Position numbers and translations under genes: made by a program | Shown: piece after piece, positions 49,830 to 52,192 of the stretch | Layout of the letters: the number at the start of each line of letters is the position of its first letter | Numbering within the stretch: position 1 is the stretch's first letter | Notes under the pieces: generated by a model | Database searches by the model: none | What the model saw: only the letters and a program-made list of their open reading frames with translations | Told to the model about the DNA's origin: nothing | Source of the DNA: JAADEM01 sp965371855 | GTDB lineage: Bacteria; Bacteroidota; Bacteroidia; Bacteroidales; Marinilabiliaceae | DNA length: 52,192 bases | Direction of reading: 5' to 3' | NCBI GenBank assembly: GCA_965371855.1 | Contig: CBDUZZ010000033.1 | Span: 1 to 52,192, forward strand

Positions 49830-52124
49830 ATGGAAAAATTAGCGAAAGCAGTAGTAAAATTAAAATGGCTCATAATTTTAATTGTTGTAGCATTAACCGT
49901 ATTCCTCGGTTACAACATAAAAGATATTAAGATCAACTCGGATATAATAAGCTCGTTGCCTGACGATGACCCTACAGCACTTTTGTATAAAAATGTAGGT
50001 GCAGAATTTGGAGGAAATGATCTTGGAATGATTGTTCTCGAAACTGACAATGTTTTTAATGCAGAAGTGTTGGAGCATATCAACCAAATAACAAACACTT
50101 TAAAAATAACCGATGGAGTTTCAACAGTAACAAGCCTTACAAACATTATTGATATTAAAGGGGAAGAATGGGGTATAGAAATTGGAAAACTTGTTGATGA
50201 ATACGATATGCCCAACACACAATCCGAATTAGACAGTTTACGTGACAGGGTTTTCTCAAAAGAAATGTATAGAGGAGCAATAGCTTCTGAAGATTCAACT
50301 TCCGCCCTGATTCTATACACCACTCTCGAAGGCGAAGACAAACAGGCGGTTGCAAAAGAAGTTAAAGACAAAATAAAGGGGCTCGGCTTACCCGGGAAAA
50401 TTTATTTTGGAGGATTACCAATGATGATGAATGATGTATCGGACTTAATCAAGGCAGATATGGCTATACTAATACCAATAGTATTTTTACTAATTGGTTT
50501 TATACTCCTCATTGGTTTTCGTTCAGCAAGAGGTGTTATTTTGCCTTTACTTACTGCTGCTATCTCAGTTGTTTGGTCGCTGGGAATGATGGTTTTACTC
50601 GGTTACGAAATGACCATGATTTCTAATAATATAACCGTTATACTTGTTGCAGTAGGTAGTGCATATACAATACATGTTATAAACAGGATAAATCAATACA
50701 CGGAAAAAGACCGTAAAAAAGCTCTAATAAAAGCTGTAACCTATATTATCGTTCCTGTTATTCTTGCTGCAACCACAACAATAATTGGATTTGTTTCTCT
50801 TGTTTTCGGGGCTTATCTTACAATGGTTAAAGATTTTGGGATTATCGTTGCACTCGGAACCCTCTTTGCACTGATCCTGTCTGTTTTCTTTATTCCTGCA
50901 GTTATTTCTACTTTCTCGATGTATACGGAAAAAGGACATATTAAAGAAAAAGTACAAAAATCTGTTATTTCCGGTAAGCTACTTAAACCCCTTACCGGTC
51001 ATTTATTTAAACATCCCAAATATACATTAGCCACATGGGGTATTTTAATTCTTATTGCAGTAGGAGGTTTTTTCCTAATTAAACGAAATGTAAATATGGT
51101 GGAATATTTTAAAAAAGGTAATCCAACAAGAACTTCAGAAAGGATAATGCAAAAAAAGTTTGGAGGTTCTCAACCTGTTTTTGTGGTATTCGAAGGTGAT
51201 ATGCAAAGCCCGGAAGTTTTAAAAACGATAATTAAGACTCAAAAATACATGAAACAAAGCCCTGAAGTTTCATTTACACAATCAGTCGCCGACCTTATTG
51301 AACAAATGAACGACGTTATGGGCGAAGGCAAGAGAATACCGGATGAGCAGAGCAAGATTGAACAACTTTGGTTTTTGCTTGACGGACAGGATGTTATGCC
51401 GCAGCTTGTTGCAGATGAATTAGATAAAGGTATTATTTTGTCCCGTATGATTTCAACCGACACTAAGGATATGAAAATATTTGTCGATTACATGGATAAG
51501 TTCATTCAGGAAAACTCAACCGAAAATTGTAAAATTCAATTAACAGGGATGCCATCTATTAATGTTAGAATGGACGAGAGTTTACTTGTAAGTCAAATGT
51601 ACAGTATAGCTATAGCTTTGATTCTGGTTCTTGTAATCGTGGGTTTAATATTACGCTCATTTTCAGAGGGAGCTTATGCTATCATCCCTATTATATCAAC
51701 TATTGCTATTTTGTTTGGTTTTATGGGATATGTTGGAATTCCACTCGATGTTGCTACAGTATTGTTAGCCAGTGTTGCTCTTGGAATTGGGATAGATTAC
51801 TCCATCCATATTATTACACATTTTAACCATTCGTACAAAGGAAATGGAGATATAAATAAAGCAATTGAAGAAACGATAATGATAAGTGGGAAAGCAATTA
51901 TTATTAATGTGATATCGGTTGCAGCAGGATTCTTAGTATTGGTTTTTTCTCAAATGGTTCCACTACAAAATTTCGGAATACTCGTAGCACTAAGCATGAT
52001 AGGTTCGGGACTTGGTGCTTTAACACTATTACCTGCTGTGTTAATACTTGCATACAGGAAGAAATTAAAGCCTGAGTTAACTAGTTCTAAAACTCTAAAA
52101 AGAGAAAGTATTACACAAACCTAA
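49830..52124 (+). CDS. MMPL/RND-superfamily exporter (HAE3-like)
   Basis: A 764-residue inner-membrane protein with the two-fold RND layout: one N-terminal helix (about 14-29), a periplasmic loop with SDIISSLPDDDPTALLYKN, then five to six helices (about 205-365). A second helix-loop-bundle half starts near 400. The paired transmembrane motifs with small and charged residues (AVGSAYTIHVINRI in half one, LGIGIDYSIHIITHF in half two) are the proton-relay segments of MMPL/HAE3 proteins. It probably exports lipids, hopanoid-like molecules or hydrophobic toxins. The TetR gene just upstream probably controls it. Confidence 0.92.
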   Translation: MEKLAKAVVKLKWLIILIVVALTVFLGYNIKDIKINSDIISSLPDDDPTALLYKNVGAEFGGNDLGMIVLETDNVFNAEVLEHINQITNTLKITDGVSTVTSLTNIIDIKGEEWGIEIGKLVDEYDMPNTQSELDSLRDRVFSKEMYRGAIASEDSTSALILYTTLEGEDKQAVAKEVKDKIKGLGLPGKIYFGGLPMMMNDVSDLIKADMAILIPIVFLLIGFILLIGFRSARGVILPLLTAAISVVWSLGMMVLLGYEMTMISNNITVILVAVGSAYTIHVINRINQYTEKDRKKALIKAVTYIIVPVILAATTTIIGFVSLVFGAYLTMVKDFGIIVALGTLFALILSVFFIPAVISTFSMYTEKGHIKEKVQKSVISGKLLKPLTGHLFKHPKYTLATWGILILIAVGGFFLIKRNVNMVEYFKKGNPTRTSERIMQKKFGGSQPVFVVFEGDMQSPEVLKTIIKTQKYMKQSPEVSFTQSVADLIEQMNDVMGEGKRIPDEQSKIEQLWFLLDGQDVMPQLVADELDKGIILSRMISTDTKDMKIFVDYMDKFIQENSTENCKIQLTGMPSINVRMDESLLVSQMYSIAIALILVLVIVGLILRSFSEGAYAIIPIISTIAILFGFMGYVGIPLDVATVLLASVALGIGIDYSIHIITHFNHSYKGNGDINKAIEETIMISGKAIIINVISVAAGFLVLVFSQMVPLQNFGILVALSMIGSGLGALTLLPAVLILAYRKKLKPELTSSKTLKRESITQT

Positions 52125-52192
52125 CAAGCAGAATTAGTAACTCAAGTTTCGCAGTTCCAAAAGTACAATAAACATTGGTAATTCTAAAGCAA

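Overview
The window is AT-rich DNA from a member of the Bacteroidota, most likely an anaerobic or facultative Bacteroidales/Marinilabiliales-type organism. The signs are promoters of the form TTG-N18-22-TAnnTTTG, almost no Shine-Dalgarno sequences, a NagB-like/PIG-L fusion protein, a degenerate GH3/beta-lactamase fusion, a DUF2807 protein, a DUF4249 remnant, a long SecA (1100 aa) and a sodium-pumping methylmalonyl-CoA decarboxylase operon. It is mostly housekeeping chromosome, broken by pockets of repeats and gene decay.

Layout. 1-3032 (+): tail of an unknown gene, then a compact operon of a PfkB-family sugar(-phosphate) kinase, a CBS-pair protein and an ArsB/SLC13-type permease. 3189-7448 (-): methylmalonyl-CoA epimerase and the four-subunit Na+-translocating methylmalonyl-CoA decarboxylase, with a textbook Bacteroidota promoter. 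7753-15115: C69 dipeptidase, NagB-like/PIG-L protein, GH3-like/beta-lactamase fusion and a TPR-like lipoprotein. 15260-15465: a truncated tRNA-Ser copy, an intact tRNA-Ser(GGA) and a terminator. 15464-24788 (-): DgkA-type kinase, 2-oxo acid dehydrogenase E2, cysteate synthase homologue, Lgt, SecA and an FGE-fold lipoprotein. 24888-25400: hairpins around a truncated RAYT-like transposase. 25507-32953: PhnP-like hydrolase, secreted unknown, Rrf2 Fe-S regulator, two divergent phosphofructokinases with PPi-type signatures, GT2 glycosyltransferase, small unknown protein and an ECF sigma factor. 33251-37724 (+): SNF2-type helicase, DUF2807 protein, HD-domain protein. 38183-41903 (-): propionyl-CoA-type carboxylase (carboxyltransferase, biotin carrier, biotin carboxylase). 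42097-48383: ferritin, Cys-type sulfatase lipoprotein, UroD-like protein, RlmB, ABC-F ATPase. 48384-52124 (+): gene-decay zone (DUF4249 tail, broken TetR), intact TetR and an MMPL/RND exporter.

How the genes work together. Central carbon flow is the clearest theme: PPi-linked glycolysis at two phosphofructokinases, a Na+-pumping decarboxylase releasing propionyl-CoA, and a separate ATP-driven carboxylase able to run the reverse step. The cysteate synthase homologue suggests capacity for sulfonolipid (capnine-type) precursors.

The most unusual structure is a dispersed set of palindromic repeats. A 46-47 bp two-palindrome unit occurs at 3040, 17415 (inverted) and 25257. Related hairpins flank and interrupt the RAYT-like gene at 24964. 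Two further structured families share these loci. This looks like a REP/RAYT-type system in a Bacteroidota genome. All functional calls come from reading the sequence; no database search was run.
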